From positions 121,595 through 185,594 of the forward strand of contig NZ_CABVQK010000020.1 in NCBI RefSeq assembly GCF_902499335.1: a DNA stretch of 64,000 bases, given 5' to 3'. The translations under genes were made by a program, and so were the position numbers. The DNA is from Burkholderia lata. GTDB taxonomy: Bacteria > Pseudomonadota > Gammaproteobacteria > Burkholderiales > Burkholderiaceae. The notes below the pieces were generated by a model, which worked only from the letters and a program-made list of their open reading frames with translations, had not been told where the DNA came from and searched no databases. Every line of letters starts with the position of its first letter. Positions within the stretch are counted from its first letter, which is position 1. This document shows positions 17,434 through 25,968 of this stretch, piece by piece.

Positions 17434-18057
17434 TCAGTGCGGCAGCCGCACGTCGAACTTGAACGTCGCGAGCCGTGCGACGAGGATGAAGCCGGTCGCG
17501 AGCAGCACGCTGTACACCGAGTCGAACTGCAGCCACACCAGTAGCAGGTAGAACCAGCAACCGGCGAAGGCACAGGTCGCGTACGGCCGCGAATCGCGCA
17601 GGATCAGCGGGATGTCGTTGCACAGCACGTCGCGAATGATCCCGCCGACCACGCCCGTGATCACGCCCATCATCACCGCGATGAAGCGCGGCATCTCGGC
17701 ATCGAGCGCGATCGCCGTGCCCGAAATGCTGAAGATCCCGAGCCCGATCGCATCGGCGACGAGCAGCAACCGCTCGGCCGACAGCCGCGACAGCATCCGC
17801 AGCACGAACGGCGCGAACAGCGCGAGCACGAAGATCGCGATCACGTAGTCGTCGTGCACGACCCAGTAGAACGGCCGGCGCTCGAGCAGGATGTCGCGCA
17901 GCGTGCCGCCGCCGAACGCGGTGGCGAGCGCGACGACGAACGTGCCGACCGAGTCGAGGCGGTTCTTGCGCGCCTCGATGAAGCCCGAGATCGCAAAGGC
18001 CAGCGTGGCGATCGCCTCCAGTACCGCGATCGCGAGCGTCAGCCTAGGATGCGGCAC
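17434..18057 (-). CDS. TRIC-type cation channel / UPF0126 membrane protein
   Basis: A 207-residue inner-membrane protein made of two repeats of the UPF0126 (trimeric intracellular cation channel) domain. FGGGTLRDILLERRPFYWV in the first repeat matches VGGIIRDVLCNDIPLIL in the second, each with the conserved G-G-x-x-R-D motif at a helix kink. About seven hydrophobic helices are visible. GTG 18057 (VPHPRLTLAIAVLEA) is chosen because it removes a non-hydrophobic extension; it overlaps the end of the Smr gene by 14 bases. Confidence 0.85.
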   Translation of the reverse strand: MPHPRLTLAIAVLEAIATLAFAISGFIEARKNRLDSVGTFVVALATAFGGGTLRDILLERRPFYWVVHDDYVIAIFVLALFAPFVLRMLSRLSAERLLLVADAIGLGIFSISGTAIALDAEMPRFIAVMMGVITGVVGGIIRDVLCNDIPLILRDSRPYATCAFAGCWFYLLLVWLQFDSVYSVLLATGFILVARLATFKFDVRLPH

Positions 18058-18823
18058 GCGGCCCCCGGTCGCCGGGCGCCGCGAACGGTTGCAGCAGCAC
18101 CAGCACCGCGCCCGCGCCGCCGTCGTTGCCACGGGCCTCGCAGAACGCGATCACTTCTTCCTTCTGCACGAGCCACGCGCGCACCTTGCCTTTCAGCACG
18201 GGTTCCTTGCCGATCGAGCCGAGCCCCTTGCCGTGGATCACGCGCAGGCAGCGCAGCCCCTTCTTGCCGGCTTCGCGGATGAACTCGGCGAGCGCATCGC
18301 GTGCCTCGTCGCGCCGCATCCCGTGCAGGTCGATCTGCGCCTGCACGATCCACGCGCCGCTGCGCAGCTTGCGCACGACGTCGCGGCTGATGCCGGGGCG
18401 GTGGTAGTACAGCGAGTCGTCGCTGTCGAGCAGCGTCTCGGGATCGAATTCGTCGGACAGCGTCGCGTTCAGCACGGCTTCCTCGTCGCGCTGCGTCTGC
18501 TTCGGCACCGGGTCGGGCGGCGTGCGGCCGGCCGTCGCGCGCGGCGGCGCCTTGAGCGGCTGGATTGTGCCGACCTCGTTGCGGAACACGTTCGCGTCGG
18601 CTTCCGCCTTGCGCTCGGCCTTGGCGGTTTCGACGCGGTTGCGCTCGCGGCGCTCGGCTTCGCCCTTCAGGTTCGCGCGTAGCGCGCCGAGGCCGGCGAG
18701 CCCCTGGCCGCGCAACGCGGCGGGATCGGGCGCGGGTGCCGGCGCGGCGGGCGCGGGGTTCGCGGGACGGGCGGCGATCTGCCGCTTCGCGGGATCGCTG
18801 GGATGGGGCTGGTTCTTCGCCAT
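18044..18823 (-). CDS. Smr-domain DNA-binding/nicking protein
   Basis: A 259-residue protein. The N-terminal half is low-complexity, rich in Pro/Ala and then Arg/Glu/Lys. The C-terminal Smr domain (about residues 165-245) contains IDLHGMRRDEARDALAEFI and LRCLRVIHGKGLGS, the LDLHG and GxG motifs of MutS2-type Smr nucleases. The start MAKNQPHPSDPAKR is taken as the first methionine of good composition. The stop lies within the start region of the TRIC-type gene, so the two may be co-translated. The role in DNA or RNA processing is inferred from the family. Confidence 0.88.
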   Translation of the reverse strand: MAKNQPHPSDPAKRQIAARPANPAPAAPAPAPDPAALRGQGLAGLGALRANLKGEAERRERNRVETAKAERKAEADANVFRNEVGTIQPLKAPPRATAGRTPPDPVPKQTQRDEEAVLNATLSDEFDPETLLDSDDSLYYHRPGISRDVVRKLRSGAWIVQAQIDLHGMRRDEARDALAEFIREAGKKGLRCLRVIHGKGLGSIGKEPVLKGKVRAWLVQKEEVIAFCEARGNDGGAGAVLVLLQPFAAPGDRGPRAAS

Positions 18824-18960
18824 GATTCGGTACGCAGGGCAGGCGCGTTCGGGCGCGCGGGCAAAAAAAAGCCGCTGCACGGCGGCAGCGGCTTGTCCGG
18901 CAAGACCCGCTTCGCGGCAGCGGACGCCATTGTAGCGCCCGGCGCGACAGGTCTCGCGGC

Positions 18961-19923
18961 TTACTTCTTGTCGTGCAGGCTTTCGAGGTAGCGCTGCGCG
19001 TCGAGCGCGGCCATGCAGCCCGTGCCCGCGCTGGTGATCGCCTGGCGGTACACGTTGTCCTGCACGTCGCCCGCGGCGAACACGCCAGCGACGCTCGTCG
19101 ACGTCGCGTTGCCGTGCAGGCCGCTCTTCGTCAGGATGTAGCCGTCCTTCATCTCGAGCTGGCCCTGGAACAGGTCGGTGTTCGGCTTGTGGCCGATCGC
19201 GACGAACACGCCCTGCACGTTGAGGTCTTCCGTTGCGCCGGTCTTCACGTTCTTGATGCGCAGGCCGGTGACGCCCGAATCCTCGCCGGTCACTTCGTCG
19301 AGCACGTGATCCCACTTGATCACGACGGCGCCTTCCTTTTCCTTCTCCAGCAGGCGGTCGATCAGGATCGGCTCCGCGCGGAACTTGTCGCGGCGGTGGA
19401 TCACCGTGACCTTCTTCGCGATGCCCGTCAGGTAGAGCGCTTCCTCGACGGCCGTGTTGCCGCCGCCGATCACCGCGACTTCCTGGCCGCGATAGAAGAA
19501 GCCGTCGCAGGTCGCGCAGGCCGACACGCCCTTGCCCATGAACGCTTCCTCGGACGGCAGGCCGAGATACTGCGCGGACGCGCCGGTCGAGATGATCAGC
19601 GAATCGCACGTGTATTCGCCCGAGTCGCCGATCAGGCGGATCGGCTGCTCGTGCAGCTTCGCGGTGTGGATGTGGTCGAAGATGATTTCGGTGTTGAAGC
19701 GCTCGGCGTGCTCGAGGAAGCGCGCCATCAGCTCCGGACCCTGCACGCCTTTCGCGTCTGCCGGCCAGTTTTCGACGTCGGTCGTGGTCATCAGCTGGCC
19801 GCCCTGCGCGATGCCGGTGATCAGCACCGGGGACAGGTTGGCGCGTGCCGCGTAGACGGCAGCCGTGTAGCCGGCGGGGCCGGAACCGAGAATCAGGACT
19901 TTGGCGTGTTTGGGCGTGGACAT
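18961..19923 (-). CDS. trxB: Thioredoxin reductase
   Basis: NADPH-dependent FAD enzyme that reduces thioredoxin. It is 320 residues long. The FAD motif is ILGSGPAGYTAAVYAAR, the redox-active CxxC is in SACATCDGFFYRG, the NADPH motif is VAVIGGGNTAVEEALYL, and the C-terminal FAD contact is GVFAAGDVQDNVYRQ. ATG 19923 was preferred over a start at 20001, which would add a basic extension. It is divergent from ftsK. Confidence 0.97.
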   Translation of the reverse strand: MSTPKHAKVLILGSGPAGYTAAVYAARANLSPVLITGIAQGGQLMTTTDVENWPADAKGVQGPELMARFLEHAERFNTEIIFDHIHTAKLHEQPIRLIGDSGEYTCDSLIISTGASAQYLGLPSEEAFMGKGVSACATCDGFFYRGQEVAVIGGGNTAVEEALYLTGIAKKVTVIHRRDKFRAEPILIDRLLEKEKEGAVVIKWDHVLDEVTGEDSGVTGLRIKNVKTGATEDLNVQGVFVAIGHKPNTDLFQGQLEMKDGYILTKSGLHGNATSTSVAGVFAAGDVQDNVYRQAITSAGTGCMAALDAQRYLESLHDKK

Positions 19924-20362
19924 GTGCGAATCCGTAAAAGGCGGCCGCGGCGGGCGGGGTAGGGCTCGCCGTACGATCCGGGTTGACCGGGATGCCGTCA
20001 TAGATGGGTATCAGACGCGCATTATAAAGGCCCCGTTGCTGCGGTGCCGAACGAGAGTTTCAATCGAGGCGATAGTGTCGCGCGGCGCAACGGCCGCGCA
20101 CGCGGGGTGGGCGGGGCGCGCGGCGGCGCGTTGCCGCACGGGGGCTATGGGTCGGGACGCAGGCTCGGGGCGGCGCGGCAGCGGTGCTCGGCGCCGAGCC
20201 GGACCGGGGCAAAAGGGCCGCAGCGGAGCATTTCCGCCGGGCCGGCCGTACCCCGGCCCTGTTATGTAACCGTCATTTACACTTGGCGGCCCGGTGCAGC
20301 GTTTACAATAAGCGGGATCGAACGACAGGCGGGCGCACGGCCCGTCCTCTTTATACGGATTC
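19924..20362. other. Intergenic region between divergent trxB and ftsK
   Basis: These 439 bases are mostly GC-rich and open by chance in several frames. No gene is supported. A weak promoter-like TTGGCG..TACAAT with 15-base spacing lies near 20283-20309, ahead of ftsK. Nothing else is recognised. Confidence 0.5.
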
Positions 20363-22672
20363 ATGGCAAAAGCTCCTTATTCCGCCCAGGCACAGGCGTT
20401 GCCGCACCGGATGTCGAAGCTCCTCACGGAGATCCGCTGGATTCTCCAGGTCGCGCTCTGCGCATTTCTGGTGATGGCCCTGCTGAGCTACAGCCGGCGC
20501 GATCCGAGCTGGACGCACGCCGCCCAGGTGGACCACATCACGAACTGGGCCGGCCGCGTCGGCGCCTGGACGGCCGACATCATCCTGCTGCTGTTCGGCC
20601 TGTCGGCCTACTGGCTGATCGTGCCGCTCGCGCGGCGCATCGCCGTCAACTATCGCCGCATCACGCGCCACGAGGCGGTCTCGGACGAACCCGAGCGGCC
20701 GATCGGCTGGCTCACCGAAATCCTCGCGTTCGTGCTCGTCGTGCTGGCGTGCGACGGCATCGAGGCGCTGCGCATGTGGTCGCTGAAGGTGCAGTTGCCG
20801 CGAGCGCCGGGCGGCGTCGTCGGCGAGGCCGTCGCGGGCGCGATGTCGCACGCGTTCGGCTTCACGGGCGGCACGCTGCTGCTGCTGATCGCGCTGGCGA
20901 TCGGCCTGTCGCTGTATTTCCGCTTCTCGTGGCTGTCGGTCGCCGAGCGCGTCGGCGGCGGGATCCTGTCCGCCGTCAACGTCGCGAAGCTGCGCCGCGA
21001 GGCGGAGCGCGACCGCAAGCTCGGCGAGGCAGCGGCCGTGCGCCGCGAAGGCAAGGTCGAAGAGGAGCGCGTGCGCATCGAGGATCACGAGCCGGTGACG
21101 ATCGTGCCGCCGGTCGTCACGCCGGCGAAGTCCGAGCGCGTCGAGCGCGAGCGCCAGGTGCCGCTCTTCACCGACCTGCCGGGCGATTCGACGCTGCCGG
21201 CGGTATCGCTGCTCGATCCCGCGCCGAAGGCGCAGGAGGCGATTTCCGCCGACACGCTCGAATTCACGTCGCGCCTGATCGAGAAGAAGCTGAAGGACTT
21301 TGGCGTCGAGGCGAGCGTCGTCGCCGCGTATCCGGGCCCGGTCGTCACGCGCTACGAGATCGAGCCGGCCACCGGCGTGAAGGGCAGCCAGATCGTCAAC
21401 CTCGCGAAGGATCTCGCGCGCTCGCTGTCGCTCGTGTCGATCCGCGTCGTCGAGACGATTCCCGGCAAGAATTACATGGCGCTCGAACTGCCGAACCAGC
21501 GCCGCCAGACGGTGCACCTGTCCGAGATCATCGGTTCCGAGGTGTACGCGGCCGCGTCGTCGGCGCTGACGCTGAGCCTCGGCAAGGACATCGGCGGCAA
21601 GCCGGTTTGCGCGGATCTCGCGAAGATGCCTCACCTGCTGGTGGCCGGCACGACCGGTTCCGGCAAGTCGGTCGGGATCAACGCGATGATCCTGTCGCTG
21701 CTGTACAAGGCGACCGCCGAGCAGGTGCGCCTGATCCTGATCGATCCGAAGATGCTCGAAATGAGCGTCTACGAAGGCATTCCGCACCTGCTGTGCCCGG
21801 TCGTCACCGACATGCGCCAGGCCGGCAACGCGCTGAACTGGACGGTTGCGGAGATGGAGCGCCGCTACAAGCTGATGAGCAAGCTCGGCGTGCGCAACCT
21901 CGCGGGCTACAACAACAAGATCGACGAGGCCGCGAAGCGCGAGGAGAAGCTGCCGAATCCGTTCAGCCTGACGCCGGAAGATCCTGAGCCGCTCGGCCGA
22001 CTGCCGAACATCGTCGTGGTGATCGACGAACTGGCCGACCTGATGATGGTCGTCGGCAAGAAGGTCGAGGAACTGATTGCACGGATCGCGCAGAAGGCGC
22101 GCGCGGCTGGCATCCACCTGATCCTCGCGACGCAGCGTCCGTCGGTCGACGTGATCACGGGCTTGATCAAGGCCAACGTGCCGACCCGGATCGCGTTCCA
22201 GGTGTCGTCGAAGATCGACTCGCGCACGATTCTCGACCAGATGGGCGCCGAATCGCTGCTCGGGATGGGCGACATGCTGTACCTCGCGCCGGGCACCGGG
22301 CTGCCGGTGCGCGTGCACGGCGCGTTCGTCGCCGACGACGAAGTGCATCGCGTCGTCGAGAAGCTCAAGGAGCAGGGCGAGCCGAACTACATCGAGGGCC
22401 TGCTCGAAGGCGGCACCGCCGACGGCGACGAGGGCTCTGCCGGCGCGGGAACCGGCGAAGGCGGCGAGGAGTCTGATCCGCTGTACGACCAGGCGGTCGA
22501 GATCGTCATCAAGAACCGCCGCGCGTCGATCTCGCTCGTGCAGCGCCATCTGCGGATCGGCTACAACCGCGCGGCGCGGCTGCTCGAGCAGATGGAGCAG
22601 TCGGGGCTCGTGTCGGCGATGTCGTCGAGCGGCAACCGCGAAATTCTTGTGCCGGCGCGCGACGCGGAATGA
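20363..22672 (+). CDS. ftsK: DNA translocase FtsK
   Basis: A septal DNA pump that clears and aligns the chromosome termini for XerCD recombination. The N-terminus (about residues 20-190) holds four membrane helices, a short linker of about 100 residues follows, and the motor has Walker A AGTTGSGKSVGINAM and Walker B LILIDPKMLEMSVYEG. The C-terminal gamma winged helix that reads KOPS is DQAVEIVIKNRRASISLVQR onward. At 769 residues it is much shorter than the E. coli protein because the linker is short, as is usual in this group. lolA and rarA follow. Confidence 0.96.
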   Translation: MAKAPYSAQAQALPHRMSKLLTEIRWILQVALCAFLVMALLSYSRRDPSWTHAAQVDHITNWAGRVGAWTADIILLLFGLSAYWLIVPLARRIAVNYRRITRHEAVSDEPERPIGWLTEILAFVLVVLACDGIEALRMWSLKVQLPRAPGGVVGEAVAGAMSHAFGFTGGTLLLLIALAIGLSLYFRFSWLSVAERVGGGILSAVNVAKLRREAERDRKLGEAAAVRREGKVEEERVRIEDHEPVTIVPPVVTPAKSERVERERQVPLFTDLPGDSTLPAVSLLDPAPKAQEAISADTLEFTSRLIEKKLKDFGVEASVVAAYPGPVVTRYEIEPATGVKGSQIVNLAKDLARSLSLVSIRVVETIPGKNYMALELPNQRRQTVHLSEIIGSEVYAAASSALTLSLGKDIGGKPVCADLAKMPHLLVAGTTGSGKSVGINAMILSLLYKATAEQVRLILIDPKMLEMSVYEGIPHLLCPVVTDMRQAGNALNWTVAEMERRYKLMSKLGVRNLAGYNNKIDEAAKREEKLPNPFSLTPEDPEPLGRLPNIVVVIDELADLMMVVGKKVEELIARIAQKARAAGIHLILATQRPSVDVITGLIKANVPTRIAFQVSSKIDSRTILDQMGAESLLGMGDMLYLAPGTGLPVRVHGAFVADDEVHRVVEKLKEQGEPNYIEGLLEGGTADGDEGSAGAGTGEGGEESDPLYDQAVEIVIKNRRASISLVQRHLRIGYNRAARLLEQMEQSGLVSAMSSSGNREILVPARDAE

Positions 22673-22718
22673 GTCCGCGGCGCTCGCAGCGCCGGCCACC
22701 CAGGGAGAAAACCGCAAT

Positions 22719-23408
22719 ATGCAGCAACATTCGTTCGCAATGTCCCTTCGTTCGACGCGGCGCTGGCTCGGCGCGGCGTTCGCCGGCGCATCGCTGATGC
22801 TCGCGGCGACGCACGCGTTCGCGGGCGGCACCGAGCAACTGAAGGCGTTCGTGTCGCAGGTGCGTTCGGCGAAGGGCGATTTCACGCAGCAGATCGTCAA
22901 GGCGCCGGCGAAAGGCGCGAGTGCCGTGCAGGCCGTACCGAAGCCCACCGACAATTCGAGCGGAACGTTCGTGTTCGCGCGCCCGGGCAAGTTCATCTGG
23001 ACGTACCAGAAGCCGTACCAGCAGGTGCTGCAGGCCGACGGCGAGAAGCTTTATGTGTACGACCGCGACCTGAACCAGGTCACCGAGCGCAAGCTGAACG
23101 GCGCGCTGGGGGCGAGCCCGGCCGCGATCCTGTTCGGCAGCAACGATCTCGACAAGAACTACACGCTGCGCGATGCCGGCGAGAAGGGCGGCATCGAATG
23201 GCTCGAGATGCTGCCGAAGGCGCAGGACACGCAGTTCCAGCGGATCGGCATCGGCTTCAAGAACGGCACGCTCGCCGCGATGGAACTGCACGACGTGTTC
23301 GGCAACGTCACGCTGCTGACGTTTACGAACATCCAGACGAATCCGCCGCTGAAGGGCGATACGTTCAAGTTCGTCGTGCCGAAGGGCGCGGACGTGATTA
23401 CCGGCTGA
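22719..23408 (+). CDS. lolA: Outer-membrane lipoprotein carrier LolA
   Basis: A periplasmic chaperone that ferries lipoproteins from LolCDE to LolB. The 229-residue precursor has a signal peptide ending near THAFA|GGTEQL. The mature protein shows LKAFVSQVRSAKGDFTQQIV, SGTFVFARPGKFIWTYQKPY and the C-terminal NPPLKGDTFKFVVPKGADV, all typical of LolA. ATG 22719 follows CAGGGAGA. It sits between ftsK and rarA, a conserved order in proteobacteria. Confidence 0.96.
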   Translation: MQQHSFAMSLRSTRRWLGAAFAGASLMLAATHAFAGGTEQLKAFVSQVRSAKGDFTQQIVKAPAKGASAVQAVPKPTDNSSGTFVFARPGKFIWTYQKPYQQVLQADGEKLYVYDRDLNQVTERKLNGALGASPAAILFGSNDLDKNYTLRDAGEKGGIEWLEMLPKAQDTQFQRIGIGFKNGTLAAMELHDVFGNVTLLTFTNIQTNPPLKGDTFKFVVPKGADVITG

Positions 23409-23435
23409 CCGGCGCTCCGCGCCGCTGTTTCCCCT

Positions 23436-23470
23436 ACGGGCCTGCCGGCGACGGCAGGCCCGTGTTGTTT
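23436..23470 (+). terminator. Terminator after lolA
   Basis: ACGGGCCTGCCG / CGGCAGGCCCGT hairpin followed by GTTGTTTT, 28 bases after the lolA stop. Confidence 0.8.
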
Positions 23471-23928
23471 TCAGGCGCGGGCACTGGGCGCGGGCACCAG
23501 GCGCGGCGGTGCTTTCGCGCGGCTGTCATAATGTCGGGTCCGGCGGCCGGTTCGGCCGCGACCGTTTGATGTGGAGCGAGGGTTCATGTCCGATCTGTTT
23601 CAAGTCGAGCCGCGCCGCCCGCTCGCCGAGGCGCTGCGGCCGAAGACGCTCGCCGAGGTGATCGGCCAGACGCATTTGCTGGGTGAAGGCAAGCCGCTGC
23701 GGCTCGCGTTCGAATCGGGCAAGCCGCATTCGATGATCCTGTGGGGGCCGCCCGGCGTCGGCAAGACGACGCTCGCGCGGCTCACCGCGCTCGCATTCGA
23801 CTGCGAGTTCATCGCGCTGTCGGCGGTGCTCGGCGGCGTGAAGGACATCCGCGAGTCGATGGAGCAGGCGAAGGACACGCTGAACCGCACCGGCCGCCAC
23901 ACGATCCTGTTCGTCGACGAGATCCACC

Positions 23929-23935
23929 GCTTCAA
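23929..23935. repeat. Left attachment core (attL)
   Basis: GCTTCAA, shared with 38303-38309. Host sequence (ATCCACC) is to the left and element sequence (AAAAAGCTG) to the right. The flanking bases differ on the element sides, which fixes the common core at exactly seven bases. Confidence 0.8.
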
Positions 23936-24010
23936 AAAAGCTGTCAAGTCATATATAAATCAACAACTTAGAGTTGTCATTGTGCAGATATTTGGGCTTC
24001 CCCATTGTTC

Positions 24011-24032
24011 GGAGGTGGTGAAGCATGGCTGA
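24011..24032 (+). promoter_or_regulatory. Strong RBS and stop/start overlap coupling host rarA' to island rarA
   Basis: GGAGGTG at 24011-24017 precedes ATG 24025, and the stop TGA of the truncated host frame is at 24030-24032. Ribosomes ending on the host fragment would be placed on the new start. No terminator-like hairpin with a T run lies between the junction and this start. Confidence 0.8.
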
Positions 24033-25335
24033 TTTGTTCGCACAAGAGCCTTCTGCACCACTGGCTGAAGCACTCCGTCCCAAGACCTTGGATGAGGTCA
24101 TTGGGCAGTCTCACTTGCTGGGTGAAGGCAAGCCGCTGAGACTAGCATTCCAGTCAGGCAAGCCGCATTCCATGATCTTCTGGGGGCCTCCGGGTGTTGG
24201 TAAAACCACCTTGGCACGCCTCACAGCCAGTGCCTTCAAGTGCGAATTCATCGCCTTGTCTGCGGTTCTGTCTGGTGTCAAAGACATCAGAGAAGCAATG
24301 GAACAAGCAAGGCAGTATCTTGCTCAAGGCAAGAACACCATCTTGTTTGTAGACGAAATTCACAGGTTCAATAAGTCTCAACAAGATGCTCTGTTGCCTC
24401 ATGTTGAATCAGGGTTGTTCACCTTCATCGGTGCCACTACTGAGAACCCTTCTTTTGAGGTTAACTCGGCTTTGTTGTCTCGTGCTCAGGTCTATGTCCT
24501 GAAGTCGCTGACCGATGAAGAGTTGAAGCTGCTGCTCAAAAGGGCTAAGGAAGAAAATGCCCTTGGTGATCTTGAGTTTGAAGACTTGGCTGTTGACACC
24601 ATTGTTGGCTATGCGGACGGTGATGCCAGAAGGTTTTTGAACCTACTTGAACAATGCAAAACGGCTGCTGGTGCTGCTGGTGTTCAGAAGATTGATGCTG
24701 AATTTATCCAGAATGCTTTGTCGCTCAATGCAAGACGATTTGACAAAGGTGGCGATAATTTCTATGACCAGATCTCAGCCTTGCACAAGTCTGTTCGTGG
24801 CTCCCATCCTGATGCTGCCCTTTACTGGCTAACAAGAATGTTGGACGGTGGGGCAGATGCAAGATACCTGTCCAGAAGAATCGTTCGTATGGCTTGGGAA
24901 GACATTGGGCTTGCTGATCCAAGAGCCATGCAGATAGCCAACGATGCTGCTTTGACCTATGAGCGGCTGGGAAGTCCAGAAGGTGAGTTGGCACTTGGTC
25001 AAGCAGTTATCTATCTGGCGATAGCTGCCAAAAGCAATGCTGGTTATATGGCATACAACCAAGCTCGTGCATTCGTGAAGCAAGACAAGAGCCGTGAGGT
25101 TCCTGTTCACCTTCGCAATGCTCCAACAAAGCTTATGAAAGAACTAGGTTATGGGCATGAATACCGATATGCTCATGATGAACCCAATGCCTATGCTGCT
25201 GGTGAAACCTATCTTCCTGACGGTATAGAAGAACTTGGTTGGTATCAACCAGTTCCTAGAGGTCTTGAGATCAAGATTGGTGAAAAGCTTGCCCTGCTGA
25301 AGAAGTGGGATGAAGAGGCTGGCAAGAAGGAGTAA
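24025..25335 (+). CDS. rarA: Element-borne complete RarA replacement
   Basis: A full-length 436-residue RarA/MgsA AAA+ ATPase, which acts at stalled replication forks. Walker A is GPPGVGKTT (about 54-62), Walker B ILFVDEIHRFNK (about 106-117), sensor 1 lies in FIGATTENPSFEVNSALLSR, and the C-terminal tetramerisation domain includes LNARRFDKGGDNFYDQISAL and AYRY-like RYAHDEPNAYAAG. The protein is strikingly similar to the interrupted host RarA throughout, but the gene is far more AT-rich, so it was not copied recently from this host. GGAGGTG lies eight bases before the ATG, and the ATG overlaps the stop of the truncated host gene. Host-driven expression is therefore expected. Confidence 0.96.
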   Translation: MADLFAQEPSAPLAEALRPKTLDEVIGQSHLLGEGKPLRLAFQSGKPHSMIFWGPPGVGKTTLARLTASAFKCEFIALSAVLSGVKDIREAMEQARQYLAQGKNTILFVDEIHRFNKSQQDALLPHVESGLFTFIGATTENPSFEVNSALLSRAQVYVLKSLTDEELKLLLKRAKEENALGDLEFEDLAVDTIVGYADGDARRFLNLLEQCKTAAGAAGVQKIDAEFIQNALSLNARRFDKGGDNFYDQISALHKSVRGSHPDAALYWLTRMLDGGADARYLSRRIVRMAWEDIGLADPRAMQIANDAALTYERLGSPEGELALGQAVIYLAIAAKSNAGYMAYNQARAFVKQDKSREVPVHLRNAPTKLMKELGYGHEYRYAHDEPNAYAAGETYLPDGIEELGWYQPVPRGLEIKIGEKLALLKKWDEEAGKKE

Positions 25336-25356
25336 AAATCATATGAATTTAACTAC
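25332..25356. promoter_or_regulatory. CATATG-centred palindrome, copy 1 (degenerate)
   Basis: Right half ATGAATTTAACT matches the other copies exactly; the left half GTAAAAATCAT is imperfect. It covers the start codon of the 101-residue gene, so a bound repressor could block transcription passing from rarA. It is part of a set with 26712-26736 and 30029-30053. Confidence 0.5.
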
Positions 25357-25648
25357 TGACAAGCCAATCAAGCGGTTGATCTTTGGATTACATGAGAATG
25401 AATCAGATCTTGAAGTCATTGCTGTAGTCTTCAGTGATGAAAGCAATGAGAAGATTCCTTTGACGGTCGAAAATCTCTCATGGGCTGCTGGACTGGTGAA
25501 GAATCAAAATGTGAAGATCAATAGCCTGAACCGTTTGAACATGGCACATCAGAAGATTTGGGATGAACTTCTTCATTCAGATAGCAGCAGGAAATTTCTT
25601 GATAAGCTAGTTGATCAAGCCCAACAAGAAATTCAACAGAAAAAATAA
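25343..25648 (+). CDS. Hypothetical protein downstream of island rarA
   Basis: A 101-residue soluble protein, MNLTTDKPIKRLIFGLHENE onward, of no family I recognise. ATG 25343 is chosen because AAGGAG lies ten bases upstream, overlapping the end of rarA; a longer frame from 25310 would overlap rarA for no reason. It is probably co-transcribed with the replacement rarA and ends at a strong terminator at 25647-25670. Its start codon lies inside one copy of the element's CATATG-centred palindrome. A C-terminal helix rich in Gln and Lys is visible. Confidence 0.7.
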   Translation: MNLTTDKPIKRLIFGLHENESDLEVIAVVFSDESNEKIPLTVENLSWAAGLVKNQNVKINSLNRLNMAHQKIWDELLHSDSSRKFLDKLVDQAQQEIQQKK

Positions 25649-25670
25649 AAGCACCTCCGGGTGCTTTTTT
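25647..25670 (+). terminator. Intrinsic terminator
   Basis: AAAAGCACC-TCCG-GGTGCTTTTTT, overlapping the stop of the preceding gene. It ends the rarA-driven transcript. Confidence 0.88.
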
Positions 25671-25675
25671 ATTGT

Positions 25676-25954
25676 CTACTTGGGTTGGTTTTCAGCTTTA
25701 TCCTGCTTATTTAGAAACCTCTTGATGGCACGTGGAAGTTCACCTTCAAGAATGGGATTGCCACCTATCCACCATTCCTTGGAGCCGTCAGATCTCTCAA
25801 CAGCAGGCCCATCCTCACGGTGTAGAAATCCCCTTTGGTAATGCTTGGTTGTGGTGGATATGACTCTTGTGGAATTGTCAGCCACTGTGGTGCAAATAAT
25901 CTGTTCTTGCACAACACCTGAAAAATCATCTGCTAGTTCTTTTTGTGTCTCCAT
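25676..25954 (-). CDS. Hypothetical protein with a MORN-like HREDGPA repeat unit
   Basis: A 92-residue protein beginning METQKELADDFSGVVQEQII. The central segment has LHREDGPAVERSDGSKEWW followed by IGG, a pattern seen as one unit of the HRxDGPA..xDGxxxW repeats of uncharacterised phage and island proteins, related to MORN-type antitoxin-like repeats. Only a single unit is present. The downstream side faces the terminator at 25647-25670, which also has an A run usable on this strand. Function is unknown. Confidence 0.6.
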   Translation of the reverse strand: METQKELADDFSGVVQEQIICTTVADNSTRVISTTTKHYQRGFLHREDGPAVERSDGSKEWWIGGNPILEGELPRAIKRFLNKQDKAENQPK

Positions 25955-25968
25955 GTTTTATCTCCTAT

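Larger units (their letters stand above)
23586..24032 (+). pseudogene. rarA: Host rarA, 5' fragment truncated by the island
   Basis: The first 116 codons encode the N-terminus of the host RarA/MgsA clamp-loader-like AAA+ ATPase, with Walker A GPPGVGKTT and Walker B ILFVDEIHRF. At 23929-23935 the sequence crosses into the AT-rich element. The frame then stays open for 32 foreign codons and stops at 24030-24032, so a 148-residue product is predicted. It has the nucleotide site but no lid or C-terminal tetramerisation domain, so it should be inactive. The stop overlaps the ATG of the element's own rarA. The missing 3' part lies at 38303-39270. Confidence 0.93.

Noticed and set aside
20351..22996. 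881-codon minus-strand open frame opposite ftsK
   Set aside because: Antisense to a clear FtsK; the Arg/His/Asp-rich composition is typical of a shadow frame.
24725..25110. Minus-strand frames opposite the island rarA
   Set aside because: Antisense to a gene with complete AAA+ motifs; no ribosome sites.
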